A stretch of DNA of 64,000 nucleotides from Symsagittifera roscoffensis. Its lineage: Eukaryota; Xenacoelomorpha; Acoela; Convolutidae. The position numbers were made by a program, and so were the translations under genes. The stretch is taken from contig NC_087070.1 of the NCBI RefSeq assembly GCF_963678635.1, positions 52,858,750 through 52,922,749 on the forward strand, in the 5' to 3' direction. Below, piece by piece: positions 29,691-39,573 of the stretch. Numbering within the stretch: position 1 is the stretch's first letter; the number at the start of each line of letters is the position of its first letter. The notes below the pieces were generated by a model. That model saw only the letters and a list, made by a program, of their open reading frames with translations. It searched no databases and was not told the DNA's origin.

Positions 29691-31988
29691 TTAAGGTTGT
29701 TTTTGAAATTCAACTTTCTTTAATATTTTAGATTGTGGGATGAATACTTTATAATTTTTACGTGGTTGATTTCTAAGTCGTGAAGACTCTCTATGTTCTG
29801 ATTTGTCGATTTGTTCTTGGGGTATTATTTGTTCTGTCATTTTTCTATTTTTTCTTTCTTTTTGAGATGTATTTTGATCGAGATTTTTTGTATTGTTTTT
29901 TGTGGTGTTTGATTTTGTATTTTGATTTCCGAGGTGAATATCATTTTGTTCCTTTGTTATGTTGTCCGTATGTGGGTCATTTTGAATAACTTTTAAACCT
30001 GTAAAAGAATATAATTGAGTTAGTTCGCGGAGTGCGTATTCTTTTGGATAATAAGGTAATAGGTTATTTCGGTGTTGAACGATTTCTTTTTTATCTGAGT
30101 CGGTGATTTTATATGTCACATCAGTGGGTTTTGCAATTATTTGGTATGGTCCTTTACGAAGGGGTTGTAACTTTTTTGAAATTCCTTTTTGAGTATTAAA
30201 ATTGGGTATTAAAACAAATGTTCCAATTTTTAAATCGGAGGCTGGTGTAAAGCGTGAATTTATTTGTTCATTAATATTTTGCCTTTGTAACAACTTTTTT
30301 GTTACCTTTTGGTAAATTTCATTGTGTTTTTTATCTCTGTTTAAAATCCATTCGGTGTGTGTACCGGAGGCTAATTTAAGAATTTGTGGGTGATGAAAAT
30401 GATCTTCATCGTGTGTATGTAATGGTAGGTTATAACAAATTGAGTCTTTATTTGGTTGACAATAACCTTGTGCGTTTTTATGAGAGTTTGCTGTAAACAT
30501 TATTGGTTTGCGTGGCTTTTGGTTAAAAACCATTTCATATGGTGACATTCCTAAAGTTGTCGTGATTTGTGAATTATATGCTAAGGGAAATAGTTTTACA
30601 TCTGCTGACCATTCGGTATATCTTGTATCATTTCCATTGATGATACATCTGAGATATTCTTGTAATGAACGGTTCATACCTTCGACTAAGCCGTTTGTCC
30701 AAGGTGCGTGAGATGTACGTGGTTTGTGTTTAATGTTATATAAATGACATAGTGTGATGATTTCATTATTTATGAATTCTGTACCGTTGTCTGTAACTAA
30801 AATTTCTGGTAGTCCGAATTTTGCTATCCAGTGTTCATAGAGTGTTGTGTAAGCGTAATAAGCGTTACAATGTGGTACTGGGTTAAGTGCTACATAATGT
30901 GTAAATGCGTCAACAATTACCATAATGTAGGAGTTTTCTTCGGATGAGGGTGAAATTGGTCCTTTGGTATCAAATGAGATACGATGATTAAAGTACAAAC
31001 TTTGTCCTTTAAAATCTTGTTTTTGTGCTATTTGTTTTTGATTTGGGTAAGGTTTATTTAGTTGACATACTATACAGTCATTGCATAGTACTTTTATCCA
31101 AATTGGTGCATTTGGGAAATAAAAGTTTTGTACAAAATTTGAATATGTTTTTTCTGATCCAGAGTGTCCTTTAATAGTTTGTGTATGTGAAATATTAAAA
31201 GCTATAAGAATCATACTTAAAGGGAGACAGGGAACTGTAGATTCATTTAGTTTGTATTCTAGAAGGTCTGTGTTTTCGTTAATTGTTGTATTATTGAATT
31301 TTCGAAAATATCGGAGGAGTGTTTTGTTTCCTAGAATAGTTGAATCTGCTTTGATAGGTTTAGTTTTATATTTGTGCCATGATTTCGGTTGTCGAATTAC
31401 TGGGTCAAGGTTTTGATATTGTTTCAGTGTTGAAATTGTAATTGTTTTTGTTGGGGGGAGAAAAATGTTTTCAATTTCTAATTTAGATAAGGGTATTGTG
31501 TCAAGTGGGTCATGGAGGTCAAAAACTTGATTTATTGTGTATTTTGAATCATTTGTTTGTGGTCCTGATAAGTTTATTTTATCAGTTAAATTTTCTTTTT
31601 CAATTAGTGGAAAATGGTCTTTTTTAGGCGGGTGTTGTTTTATTTTTTTTTGTTGGGTGTTATTTTTTATCCATTGTGAATATGGGATTGGTTTAAAAGT
31701 TGATGTTCCAAGTAGATCAACTTCATAGTGATTATTTTGACAATCTAAATAAAGTGGGAAATGTTGTAAATTATTTATTTGTGATTGTTCAACGTCAGTT
31801 TTTACTGCATATTTGCATTCCAATCGGGGTGATGTTTCATTTTCTGCAAGGTAGAATTTTATGTTTTTGGGTATTTCGACTGTGGTTTTACGTGTAAGTA
31901 ATTCAGGTGGCGTATTTCGACTTAAGGTGTCTGGTAATGCAAGATTTTTTCCTGCGGTCCAAACTATATGTAAGTTTGGGAATTTCAT
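29691..31988 (-). CDS. pol: E2 pol, 3' part: RNase H end, spacer and integrase
   Basis: This continues the gag-pol frame after the in-frame TAA at 32000-31998 without any shift. It opens with the end of RNase H (LALPDTLSRN), then a spacer of about 230 residues. The integrase follows: zinc-binding HTQTIKGH with CNDCIVC (about residues 265-320), and the catalytic core FDTKGPI, VTDNGTEF and NGLVEGMN (Asp, Asp, Glu; about residues 340, 401 and 437, with 35 residues between the last two). A GPY module (RKGPYQIIAKPTD, about residue 610) and HRNNLLPYYPKE come next, then a basic low-complexity tail. All catalytic residues are present. Integration is the expected function. Confidence 0.9.
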   Translation of the reverse strand: MKFPNLHIVWTAGKNLALPDTLSRNTPPELLTRKTTVEIPKNIKFYLAENETSPRLECKYAVKTDVEQSQINNLQHFPLYLDCQNNHYEVDLLGTSTFKPIPYSQWIKNNTQQKKIKQHPPKKDHFPLIEKENLTDKINLSGPQTNDSKYTINQVFDLHDPLDTIPLSKLEIENIFLPPTKTITISTLKQYQNLDPVIRQPKSWHKYKTKPIKADSTILGNKTLLRYFRKFNNTTINENTDLLEYKLNESTVPCLPLSMILIAFNISHTQTIKGHSGSEKTYSNFVQNFYFPNAPIWIKVLCNDCIVCQLNKPYPNQKQIAQKQDFKGQSLYFNHRISFDTKGPISPSSEENSYIMVIVDAFTHYVALNPVPHCNAYYAYTTLYEHWIAKFGLPEILVTDNGTEFINNEIITLCHLYNIKHKPRTSHAPWTNGLVEGMNRSLQEYLRCIINGNDTRYTEWSADVKLFPLAYNSQITTTLGMSPYEMVFNQKPRKPIMFTANSHKNAQGYCQPNKDSICYNLPLHTHDEDHFHHPQILKLASGTHTEWILNRDKKHNEIYQKVTKKLLQRQNINEQINSRFTPASDLKIGTFVLIPNFNTQKGISKKLQPLRKGPYQIIAKPTDVTYKITDSDKKEIVQHRNNLLPYYPKEYALRELTQLYSFTGLKVIQNDPHTDNITKEQNDIHLGNQNTKSNTTKNNTKNLDQNTSQKERKNRKMTEQIIPQEQIDKSEHRESSRLRNQPRKNYKVFIPQSKILKKVEFQKQP

Positions 31989-31997
31989 TAAAATGAG

Positions 31998-34900
31998 TTA
32001 AAATCTATAAACTCGGTGGTTTGGATTAGACTTTTGTGTAAAAAGAAAGATGATTGGTTTATGGTCTGTGAATAGAACTGTGGGATGTTTTGATCCAAGT
32101 ATCAGAAATTCATATTCTGTTAGTGTATATATTATGGCTGTACATTCTCTCATTAGAGTTGAGAGTCGTAGCTCTGCTTGAGTGAATAATCGAGAATTTG
32201 CTGATATGAGGTTCATTTTATTTGTACTATTATGTGATTGTAATAATGCTGCGCCGATGCCAAAGTTCGAAGCATCGCACATTGCATAAAATGGTTGATT
32301 TGAATCTGGAATTGTGTTTGAAATTTGTTCAGTTAGAAGTTTTTTAATTTCTTCAAATCGTGCTTGATGTTCTGTATTCCATTCAAAATTATTTTGTTGT
32401 CTAAGTATGTTATAGAATGGTCGTAGATATAATTGCATTTTATAAACATATTTGCTTAAAAAGTTTAACATTCCAAGGAATTCTTGGATTTTCTTTTTAT
32501 TTGTTGGTGGTTGGAGTTTTTGAATAGCGTCTATACGTGATTCCAATGGAGTGATTGTTTTTCTTTCTATATTATGTCCTAAGAATTTAACTTTTGTCAA
32601 AAAGAAGTGTGATTTATCGGGGGCGGCCTTCAGATTTTCGTTCTGAAGTATTTGGTGATATTGTTCTAAAACATTGAACATTTCCTCTTTTGTCTGTGAT
32701 TGCATAAAAACATCGTCTAAACAGGTGATTGCATTTTTCTTGAGTATTAGTGGTCGAAAAATTTTGCTCATAAAAGCTGAAAATGCTGCTGGTCCTATGG
32801 ATATTCCATAGAATAAGCGGTTGAATTCGTATTGTTGGTTTCCAATAACAAATTGTGTTAAGCGTCGTGATTGTTCATCTAATGGCATTTGATTATATGC
32901 ACTATTCATATCGGCGGTGGTAAAGTATTTTCCGTTTATTTTTGTTAAAATAACTTGTATTGGTTCAATGGGCCAATTACACTTTGATTCATCTATTAGT
33001 GAGTTGAGGTATCTAGCATCGAGAACAATTTTTAATGATTCTCCTTTGGCTAGAATGATAACAGGGTTGATAAATGTGTTGCCTTTTGGTTGTTCCTCTT
33101 TGTTTACTGGTGATATAATGTTGTATTGTTCTAAAATGTCGAGTAATCTGTTCACTTTATCGTGTAAGTGAATTGGTACTTTACTTGCTCTTTGTTTTTT
33201 GAAAACTGCGTCTGGTTTTAATGGGAGATGTAGTGATGAGCTGATTTTGCCAACATCAAATTTGGATGTTGCATAGACTGATGAATATTTAATTAGCTGT
33301 TTTGCTAGTTTTTCTAATTCGTCTTGTGTTATTTGTGAATGTTGGAAATTAAACATTGTTAAAAATTTCTGTTGACTCTCTGTGTAGTTACTTATGTTGA
33401 ATGTAGGTTTGAAATATGGTGTTTTTGTGAAATAATCCGTATTTCTGTTTTCGTTACTTATTATACTATTTATAGATAATTCTTCATTAAGAATTGTGGA
33501 TTGGCAAATATCTAGTAATTGGAGTATATTATTTACACGATATGCTTTTTCGTGTATTGGTGATATTGTAGCGTTGGTTTCGCAATAGCCTAAAAGTCCT
33601 AAAAGTAATGTTACTTGGTAAGGTGTATTGTTGTATACATGTAAGGAAATAATATCTGAATTCGAGTTTTTCAAATATTTTATTGATGAGATTGTGATTT
33701 TGAAAAATTTATGAATAGGTTTGAGTTCAAAATCTGACATATAAAATTTTTGTTTGTTTTGTTTTTTATCATATTGGTGAACTTGCTTTATTGAAAAATT
33801 GTATATGTTTCCTGATAGTGGTTTCAAGTGTTTTCTTTGTTGGTTATATATTGGATAGAATTTTGAAAAGAATGGTGGTTGTTTATTTAATCTTTGAAAA
33901 AATGTTAGGGATGTGTCTTTTGTTTTTGTATATTTATCTTTGATTAATATTTTACTATTCAAGATGTTGATTGTTTGTATATATTTAGAGATAAATGGTA
34001 TTCCAATGATATTGTGTTTAATATCAGTGATATGGAATATTTGTTTAAATGGTTTGGTTAAAATTTTGTTTTGCTCCATTGTTCTTGTGGGGAGAAGAAA
34101 TAATTGAATTTTTCCATAGTTTATTAATGTTGATCCTTGTGCTGTTGCTAGTTTGCTGGAGGTTTCAAGAGGTGTTAGCTTTGGGTGTAAGGTTTTTATT
34201 TCATTCCATGTGGGAATGTTTATTATATTTGATTCTGCTCCTGAATCAATTAAAAAATCAATTTCAAGATCTGGTGGTTGAAATTCTTTGCTTCTTGGAC
34301 TTTCTAAAAAAAATGGTATTGTCCAAATTTTTTCTTTGGGTTGTTCTTTTTGTATGTTTTGATAGATATGATTTGTATTCAAGCATTTTGTTTTTTCGTT
34401 CTCATTGGGTTGATTTGTAGTGTTAATTTCATTAGTTTTTTGTGTCGTCGGTGTGGAATGGACGGGTTCAATATAATAATTGTGAAGGAGTTCTGATTGA
34501 TTCTCATATATGTGTGATGAAAAAGGTTGTTCATATATAACAGGTTCATAGTCATTTTCGACTTTTATCATATTGATGGAGAGAGTGTTTTCTGCATCGC
34601 TTTCTGAATCTGATGATCCACAGTTTATTTGATTGAGTTGTAACGTATCAGTTACTGTGTCATCAATACCTGGAGGGTCTGATGTTGTTTCTGGATTAGA
34701 TTGTACTTGATTAATATGTCTTTGATGTTTAGGTGTACTACTTCTGTGGCGATTATTAGAATTATTATAGTTATTATTATTCCGGTGTGGTGATTGGGAA
34801 TAATTTCTATAACGATTATTATAACTTGAATGTCGATTTTGTGAATTAATTCGCGATCTGTTTTGGTAATTATTGTTTGGTCTGTTATAGTTTGATCTAT

Positions 34901-37900
34901 TATATGAGTTATTCCTTGATTGATTGTTCGGGTAATTCTGGTTTCGGTTGTTTGAATAACTTCTATTCCGATTATTGGAGTAGTTTCTATTCCTATTGTA
35001 TGATGAATTTCGTGATTGATTGTTTGGGTAGTAATTATTTCTTGATTGGGAATTAGATCTAGAAACAAATCGTTGTGTATTTGAATTTGATCTGGAATAG
35101 TTATTTCGACTATTTGGTCTATTGTAGTGATTTTGTGATGAATTTTGCGTGTTTCTTCGTTCTGGTGATCTTCCTCTATAACTTGAGTTATATGGTGATT
35201 GATTTCTTGTATAATTTGTATTGTTCGGGAGTGGTTTTCCTGAACTGTTGTTGCTGTAGACTGTTTTGTTCGGTAGATTTTGATCTTTTTTCATGTATTG
35301 GTAGAATGATTTATTTGGTTCTTTATATTTTTGAGGTTTATTTTGATTGTCTTGCTGTTTTTGTCTACATTCAGAAATACTATGTCCGTATCGTCGGCAA
35401 TAATTACACCATTTTTTGAAAGATGGTTTGCCTTTAAAGTTTGGGTGTTTTTCGTAAATATTGAGTATTTCAGTGATTTTTTCAACGAGGTCTGTATCTG
35501 ATTCCTGTATATTGTTTATATTTGTGGAAGCTGTTTCAATTCTGTTAACGTATTGTAATTTCAGATTTTCCGTTTCTTCGAGTTTCATTGTGATTTCTGC
35601 TTGTTCTAGTTTGTCTACTAGTTTTCGAAAATCTAAATCGGGTTCTCGAATTGACGAAGGATGGGATGCTCTCTTTTTTATTGCTATTTTCCTTAATTGT
35701 GGTGTTAAGTTCATCATTAAGATTTCTGTCATCTTTGTGTTTTTATAGTCATGTGTATTTAATGAATATGCTTTTCGAACTAGTGTTTCGATTCGTACTG
35801 CTAATTGCTTGATGGTTTCGTTTGGTAATCTGCGAATTTCATTACATAAAACTCTTTGTTGTTGTTTGTTTCTTTCGGAGTCAAACATTTTTGAAAATTC
35901 TTGTGTAAACCTTTTCCAATTTGATTTTATTTCTATAGGCAATACTGAAAACCATTTTTGGGCTGCGCCATCTAGAGTTGTTTGTATTAATGCTGTGCGT
36001 CGATGTATCCAGTTTTGATGTAGTGGCGTATTAATTGGTTCAGGTCCTATATTTAAAATCAAATTTGCTGTGACTGCATTTAAATAGTCTTCTACAGAAT
36101 ATTCAGGGTCTGTTCCTGTGAATACCATTAAAGGTTTATTTGATGTTATTGATGATCCACCCATAAGGTATGGATTCATCGTCATTTGTAATGATTCTGC
36201 TGCATTTGGCATTTGAGAAAAATTTGAAAGTTGATTTCTTGTTATTTCGTGTTGTTGAAGATAATATGGGAGTGGTATTTCATTTTGCATTTGTGCTGGT
36301 TGGTACGAGTTTGCAATCATTGGGTTTTGTTGCTGAATTGGTTGAAAAGATTGTGTATTAATTGGGTTTTGTTGTTGAATTGGTTGTTGGTTTTGTGTAT
36401 CTATTGGTTGTGGAGAAAAAATTCTATTATATGTATGTGGTTTCTGTATTCCTTGTCCACGATATTCTTGATTATAGGGTGTAAATATATCTGGTTGTAA
36501 GAAATCATCATCTGAGGATAAGTAATCCATTTGATAAGATGTTTGTTTTTTATTTTTATTTTGTTGAAAAAATGGATAGTTTTCACTACGATCCTGTGGA
36601 GGATGTAAATTTGTTTGGAAATTTACTGAATTAGGTGGTGCCATTGGGTTATCCCAGTTTCGAGATCTTGTATAATTACTAAAATTTTTTCGTGGTTGAT
36701 AATTTGTTTTTGATGGATGTGTGTAATTATAATTATGGTCTGCAAAGTTGTTTCTAGTGAACGTTTTGCGTGTTTTTGGCGGTATTGTCATGGGTCTGTA
36801 TGTTTGGTAATCCATGTGTGAATATTTTGGGGCAACCGAAGGTTTAACGGTTGATTGTAATGTAACCTGTGTTTGTGAAGGATTTGTATTTCTTGGTGTT
36901 GTTAAGTTTGGACGTATTGGTGAAATACTTTGTTGTGTAGTTGTTGTGTGTACGATTTCTTCATTTATGAAGTGTGATGGTGTCTGGATATCTTGTTGAG
37001 TAAGATTCCTAGTTCCATTGAGGTTTTCATTGTGTATGCCTGTAGAGTTTAAACTATTATTTTGCATATCGGGTAAAAATGTATTATAGTTTAATGGTGT
37101 TGCATCAATGGTTAATGGTATTACTCGTACATAATCTCTTACATAAGATATCGTACTTATTGCTTGACTTGAGATTGATTGTGGGAAGTTTATGGATGCG
37201 GGATGAGACCATTTGGGGTCCCAAACATAGTCTGATTGTTCTGTGATGGCAGTATCATCGTTTGAGTTTTGGGGTCTAAAATTTTTTCTTGCTTGTGAAA
37301 TTAAATCAATATTATGTGTGAAATAATCTATTATGAACCATGCCAAGATTTTTTGTAAGTCGTGTTTTGTATGTTGTGAAACTTCATCTTTCGTGAAATT
37401 TTCTTTAATTATATTTAGAAAACTAGAGAGTAGTGTGATTTCATGTCGTACTCTTATATGTTTAGATGTTTCTGTCGGTGAGACATTTGGTATCTGGATT
37501 TCGTTTTCTAATATCGAGATATAACTATATATTATCGCAAAAACTTCATTGGTGAATATGGAGTTTGCTCTTTGTGAGTTATGATATTGGATGCTTTTTA
37601 TATATTCTGAGAATACTTTTGAGAATTCTAAATCAAGGTCGTCTGTTTGAATTATATATTTACTGTGATTCTGGTTGGGTGAGCTGAATTCTATGGAGTA
37701 GATTCCGTATTGTTGTGTTAGGTTACATATATCTTTTAGATAGTGATCGATAATTTGTCTTTTGATTTTTACATCTGGGAACTCTGTTTTACATGGACTG
37801 ATTCCGGGTTCAAACAAATTTAAGAGTAAATTTTTCCAAAATATATGCTGTCCTCTATCAGTGGTTGCATCTACTATAAAGGGGAAGATATCATCATCAT

Positions 37901-37937
37901 CTGGACTTTCTTCACCTGGGGTGTGTGTTGAGCTCAT
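31998..37937 (-). CDS. gag-pol: E2 gag-pol: Gag, protease, RT, RNase H in one frame (1,979 codons)
   Basis: Starts at ATG 37937. Residues 1-600 are polar and Asn/Gln/Thr/Pro-rich. A capsid-like segment (DGAAQKWFSVLPIEIKSNW) lies near residue 660. The zinc knuckle CNYCRRYGHSISEC is near 842, followed by an Arg/Asn/Ser-rich tract. The protease motif FLIDSGAESNIIN is near 1229 and RT near 1590-1850 (INPVIILA, VLDARYLN, TADMNSAYNQ, catalytic CLDD, VKFLGH). RNase H follows (MCDASNFG, LMRECTAI, FTDHKP). Gag and Pol share one frame, so no gag-pol frameshift is needed. An in-frame TAA at 32000-31998 separates it from the rest of pol, which resumes in the same frame. The active-site box is C-L-D-D, an uncommon form of Y-x-D-D. 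Apart from the stop the frame is intact over about 2,750 codons. Confidence 0.92.
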   Translation of the reverse strand: MSSTHTPGEESPDDDDIFPFIVDATTDRGQHIFWKNLLLNLFEPGISPCKTEFPDVKIKRQIIDHYLKDICNLTQQYGIYSIEFSSPNQNHSKYIIQTDDLDLEFSKVFSEYIKSIQYHNSQRANSIFTNEVFAIIYSYISILENEIQIPNVSPTETSKHIRVRHEITLLSSFLNIIKENFTKDEVSQHTKHDLQKILAWFIIDYFTHNIDLISQARKNFRPQNSNDDTAITEQSDYVWDPKWSHPASINFPQSISSQAISTISYVRDYVRVIPLTIDATPLNYNTFLPDMQNNSLNSTGIHNENLNGTRNLTQQDIQTPSHFINEEIVHTTTTQQSISPIRPNLTTPRNTNPSQTQVTLQSTVKPSVAPKYSHMDYQTYRPMTIPPKTRKTFTRNNFADHNYNYTHPSKTNYQPRKNFSNYTRSRNWDNPMAPPNSVNFQTNLHPPQDRSENYPFFQQNKNKKQTSYQMDYLSSDDDFLQPDIFTPYNQEYRGQGIQKPHTYNRIFSPQPIDTQNQQPIQQQNPINTQSFQPIQQQNPMIANSYQPAQMQNEIPLPYYLQQHEITRNQLSNFSQMPNAAESLQMTMNPYLMGGSSITSNKPLMVFTGTDPEYSVEDYLNAVTANLILNIGPEPINTPLHQNWIHRRTALIQTTLDGAAQKWFSVLPIEIKSNWKRFTQEFSKMFDSERNKQQQRVLCNEIRRLPNETIKQLAVRIETLVRKAYSLNTHDYKNTKMTEILMMNLTPQLRKIAIKKRASHPSSIREPDLDFRKLVDKLEQAEITMKLEETENLKLQYVNRIETASTNINNIQESDTDLVEKITEILNIYEKHPNFKGKPSFKKWCNYCRRYGHSISECRQKQQDNQNKPQKYKEPNKSFYQYMKKDQNLPNKTVYSNNSSGKPLPNNTNYTRNQSPYNSSYRGRSPERRNTQNSSQNHYNRPNSRNNYSRSNSNTQRFVSRSNSQSRNNYYPNNQSRNSSYNRNRNYSNNRNRSYSNNRNQNYPNNQSRNNSYNRSNYNRPNNNYQNRSRINSQNRHSSYNNRYRNYSQSPHRNNNNYNNSNNRHRSSTPKHQRHINQVQSNPETTSDPPGIDDTVTDTLQLNQINCGSSDSESDAENTLSINMIKVENDYEPVIYEQPFSSHIYENQSELLHNYYIEPVHSTPTTQKTNEINTTNQPNENEKTKCLNTNHIYQNIQKEQPKEKIWTIPFFLESPRSKEFQPPDLEIDFLIDSGAESNIINIPTWNEIKTLHPKLTPLETSSKLATAQGSTLINYGKIQLFLLPTRTMEQNKILTKPFKQIFHITDIKHNIIGIPFISKYIQTINILNSKILIKDKYTKTKDTSLTFFQRLNKQPPFFSKFYPIYNQQRKHLKPLSGNIYNFSIKQVHQYDKKQNKQKFYMSDFELKPIHKFFKITISSIKYLKNSNSDIISLHVYNNTPYQVTLLLGLLGYCETNATISPIHEKAYRVNNILQLLDICQSTILNEELSINSIISNENRNTDYFTKTPYFKPTFNISNYTESQQKFLTMFNFQHSQITQDELEKLAKQLIKYSSVYATSKFDVGKISSSLHLPLKPDAVFKKQRASKVPIHLHDKVNRLLDILEQYNIISPVNKEEQPKGNTFINPVIILAKGESLKIVLDARYLNSLIDESKCNWPIEPIQVILTKINGKYFTTADMNSAYNQMPLDEQSRRLTQFVIGNQQYEFNRLFYGISIGPAAFSAFMSKIFRPLILKKNAITCLDDVFMQSQTKEEMFNVLEQYHQILQNENLKAAPDKSHFFLTKVKFLGHNIERKTITPLESRIDAIQKLQPPTNKKKIQEFLGMLNFLSKYVYKMQLYLRPFYNILRQQNNFEWNTEHQARFEEIKKLLTEQISNTIPDSNQPFYAMCDASNFGIGAALLQSHNSTNKMNLISANSRLFTQAELRLSTLMRECTAIIYTLTEYEFLILGSKHPTVLFTDHKPIIFLFTQKSNPNHRVYRF

Positions 37938-38379
37938 TTTTTTGTTTGATGACTGTTAATATGTAATTATCAATGTGTCTAATTGGTTGATTCCAATTGT
38001 ATAAATGTACTGGTTTGTGTTTATACTGCTTTTTTGTTCTTCTTTTTCCTCTTTTTGATGAATTTGAAGTTGTTTCTGAGTCAGAGAAATATAATTGATC
38101 GTGAATTGGGCAATTTTTATCTATTGATTCTTTCAGTTTATAAAGTTCGTCTAAACTGTTGGTTTCTGATTCTGAAAATGCGTTGCGGTTTTTGGAAAAT
38201 CTTTTTCGTGTAATTTGTCTTTGTTTAGTTATTATTTTTCTCTTTAGTGTTTGTCGTTTTGTTCGAATGTATCCAACTGTTTGTGTATGAGGTGTGATTA
38301 CAAGGTCGTATTTTTTGTTATCTATTTCACAATTGTGTAAAACGATTGTTTGTTTATTTCCTAGGTTTTTAAATGACAT
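37912..38379 (-). CDS. E2 ORF1, basic 155-residue protein upstream of gag
   Basis: ATG 38379 to stop 37912. It overlaps the gag start by 26 bases in another frame (+1). The centre is strongly basic (RTKRQTLKRKIITKQRQITR, then KRFSKNR), followed by an acidic Ser-rich stretch (SDSETTSNSSKRGKRRTKK). This pattern fits a nuclear, RNA-binding regulator of the Rev/Tat/Rex kind in function, but no homology is recognised. As the first sizeable ORF ahead of gag it would require leaky scanning or reinitiation for gag. E1's equivalent is outside the window. Confidence 0.6.
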   Translation of the reverse strand: MSFKNLGNKQTIVLHNCEIDNKKYDLVITPHTQTVGYIRTKRQTLKRKIITKQRQITRKRFSKNRNAFSESETNSLDELYKLKESIDKNCPIHDQLYFSDSETTSNSSKRGKRRTKKQYKHKPVHLYNWNQPIRHIDNYILTVIKQKNELNTHPR

Positions 38380-38399
38380 AAGGTTTAGGATGACGGGTG

Positions 38400-38800
38400 C
38401 AAAAGGCTAACCTGGGTCTATTTGTTCAGGGTTGGGGAGAAAAGTATATCGATTCCGAAGAATGATTTTATACTTTCTCGTGGCTAGTATAAGCTAAGGT
38501 GTTAACTTACTTAATCTTACTTAGGGGTAGTGATTGTGTTCAAGGGTTGGAGAATAGTAAATCGATCCACAAGGTTCAGGTATAATTAGAACGCGAGTAG
38601 TTCGTTAGATACTATTTTAAACTTACTAAGTCTAAGATTTATCCTGGGTCTGGTAAGAGGGGGGATCAAGTGAAGGATGAATAACCGAAGTTCTTCACTG
38701 TTTATCCTAATTTGAATGATTAGTTTTATTCAAAAATTTCTGTTAGTCCTGGGTTTTTAGAAAGGGTTGGATAGTGAATCGACGTTTGAGGTCGTTAGAC
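38400..38800 (-). repeat. E2 leader repeats with splice-donor words
   Basis: Three imperfect units share GGTTGGRGARWAGTRWATCGAT-like cores (+ strand near 38430, 38545 and 38765). On the element strand the first two contain GTAAGT or GTAAGA words (about 38509, 38518 and 38625), the best donor candidates in the leader. A packaging role is conceivable. Confidence 0.5.
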
Positions 38801-38839
38801 ACTAGCTAAGTGGGTGGGGGAGAACAAAATTATTCTTTT

Positions 38840-38940
38840 TGATCCAAGGATAGGCCTTGATGATCAAGTTTTAAATGTAATTAAATAGAAAATAATTTAA
38901 GATCCAAGGATGAGCCTTGATGATCTGGTTTTAAATTTAA
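38840..38940 (-). repeat. E2 leader direct repeat, about 60-base unit
   Basis: GATCCAAGGATAGGCCTTGA followed by TGATC...TTTTAAAT occurs twice, 60 bases apart (38841 and 38901). Confidence 0.8.
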
Positions 38941-39252
38941 GTGAATTTAAGTTTAAAATAATTTAAATTTGTGTAGAGAAAAGATTTAGTGTTTTTATGA
39001 TATTAGTGAGCTTATGAATGCTGTTATGTTTAGGTGATGAAGCTGGAACAACAGGATGATTTATGATTACTTAACCATTTATTGTCATGCTACTAATTTT
39101 TATTTTGATTTTTCAATAAATATTTTTCAAACATGTTTTGTATATTACTGCAGAATTTAGGAAAACGATCTGAGATCTTTTTATCAATCGTTATTGTATA
39201 TTAATAATTTTGTTTAGCGCCTGAAATGATTTTGAAGATTGACTTCAAAATT

Positions 39253-39486
39253 TTATGTTTGCAAATGAAAATCTAAATTCATTGCTAGTAGTATTCTAAA
39301 TACAAAAGTTTGTTCTGGCTTTTGCCGAACTATCTTATAACTATATGGTAAGTTTCTGCTTTGTCGTATGTCGTCTCTGGTTCGAGGTCTTCTTCCAATT
39401 CCGGGTAGTTCTGTTATCGTTCGGAATATTGGCTCTGATCTATTGAGTCGTAGAGACATTTCGATTAAATTATTGTCGTATAACAT
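39253..39486 (-). CDS. E2 leader ORF, 77 residues
   Basis: First ATG frame after the primer binding site (ATG 39486). It is Arg-rich (GRRPRTRDDIRQSRNL). There is no recognisable domain and no good splice donor inside it. It could act as an upstream ORF regulating the leader, or be chance. Confidence 0.3.
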   Translation of the reverse strand: MLYDNNLIEMSLRLNRSEPIFRTITELPGIGRRPRTRDDIRQSRNLPYSYKIVRQKPEQTFVFRILLAMNLDFHLQT

Positions 39487-39553
39487 TTTGTAAATGTTTT
39501 GTCTAAATTCTAATCTATTATTGGTTAATTCTAAGCTATTAAGGTCTTGTTCG

Positions 39554-39571
39554 AGACTTATGGTCGCACCA
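39554..39571 (-). other. E2 primer binding site
   Basis: On the - strand TGGTGCGACCATAAGTCT starts two bases after the LTR end (CTAACTCA). TGG is the complement of a tRNA 3' CCA. Further on, the complement reads TTCGAGA, similar to a T-loop, although the arm does not pair well. I cannot assign the primer tRNA with certainty. Confidence 0.65.
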
Positions 39572-39573
39572 GA

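Noticed and set aside
34652-35068. Ile/Thr-rich 138-residue frame on the - strand
   Set aside because: It is an alternative frame of the Arg/Asn/Ser-rich Gag tract of E2.
39541-39571. A tRNA gene fragment
   Set aside because: Only the 3' end is tRNA-like and it adjoins the LTR by two bases; it is the primer binding site.
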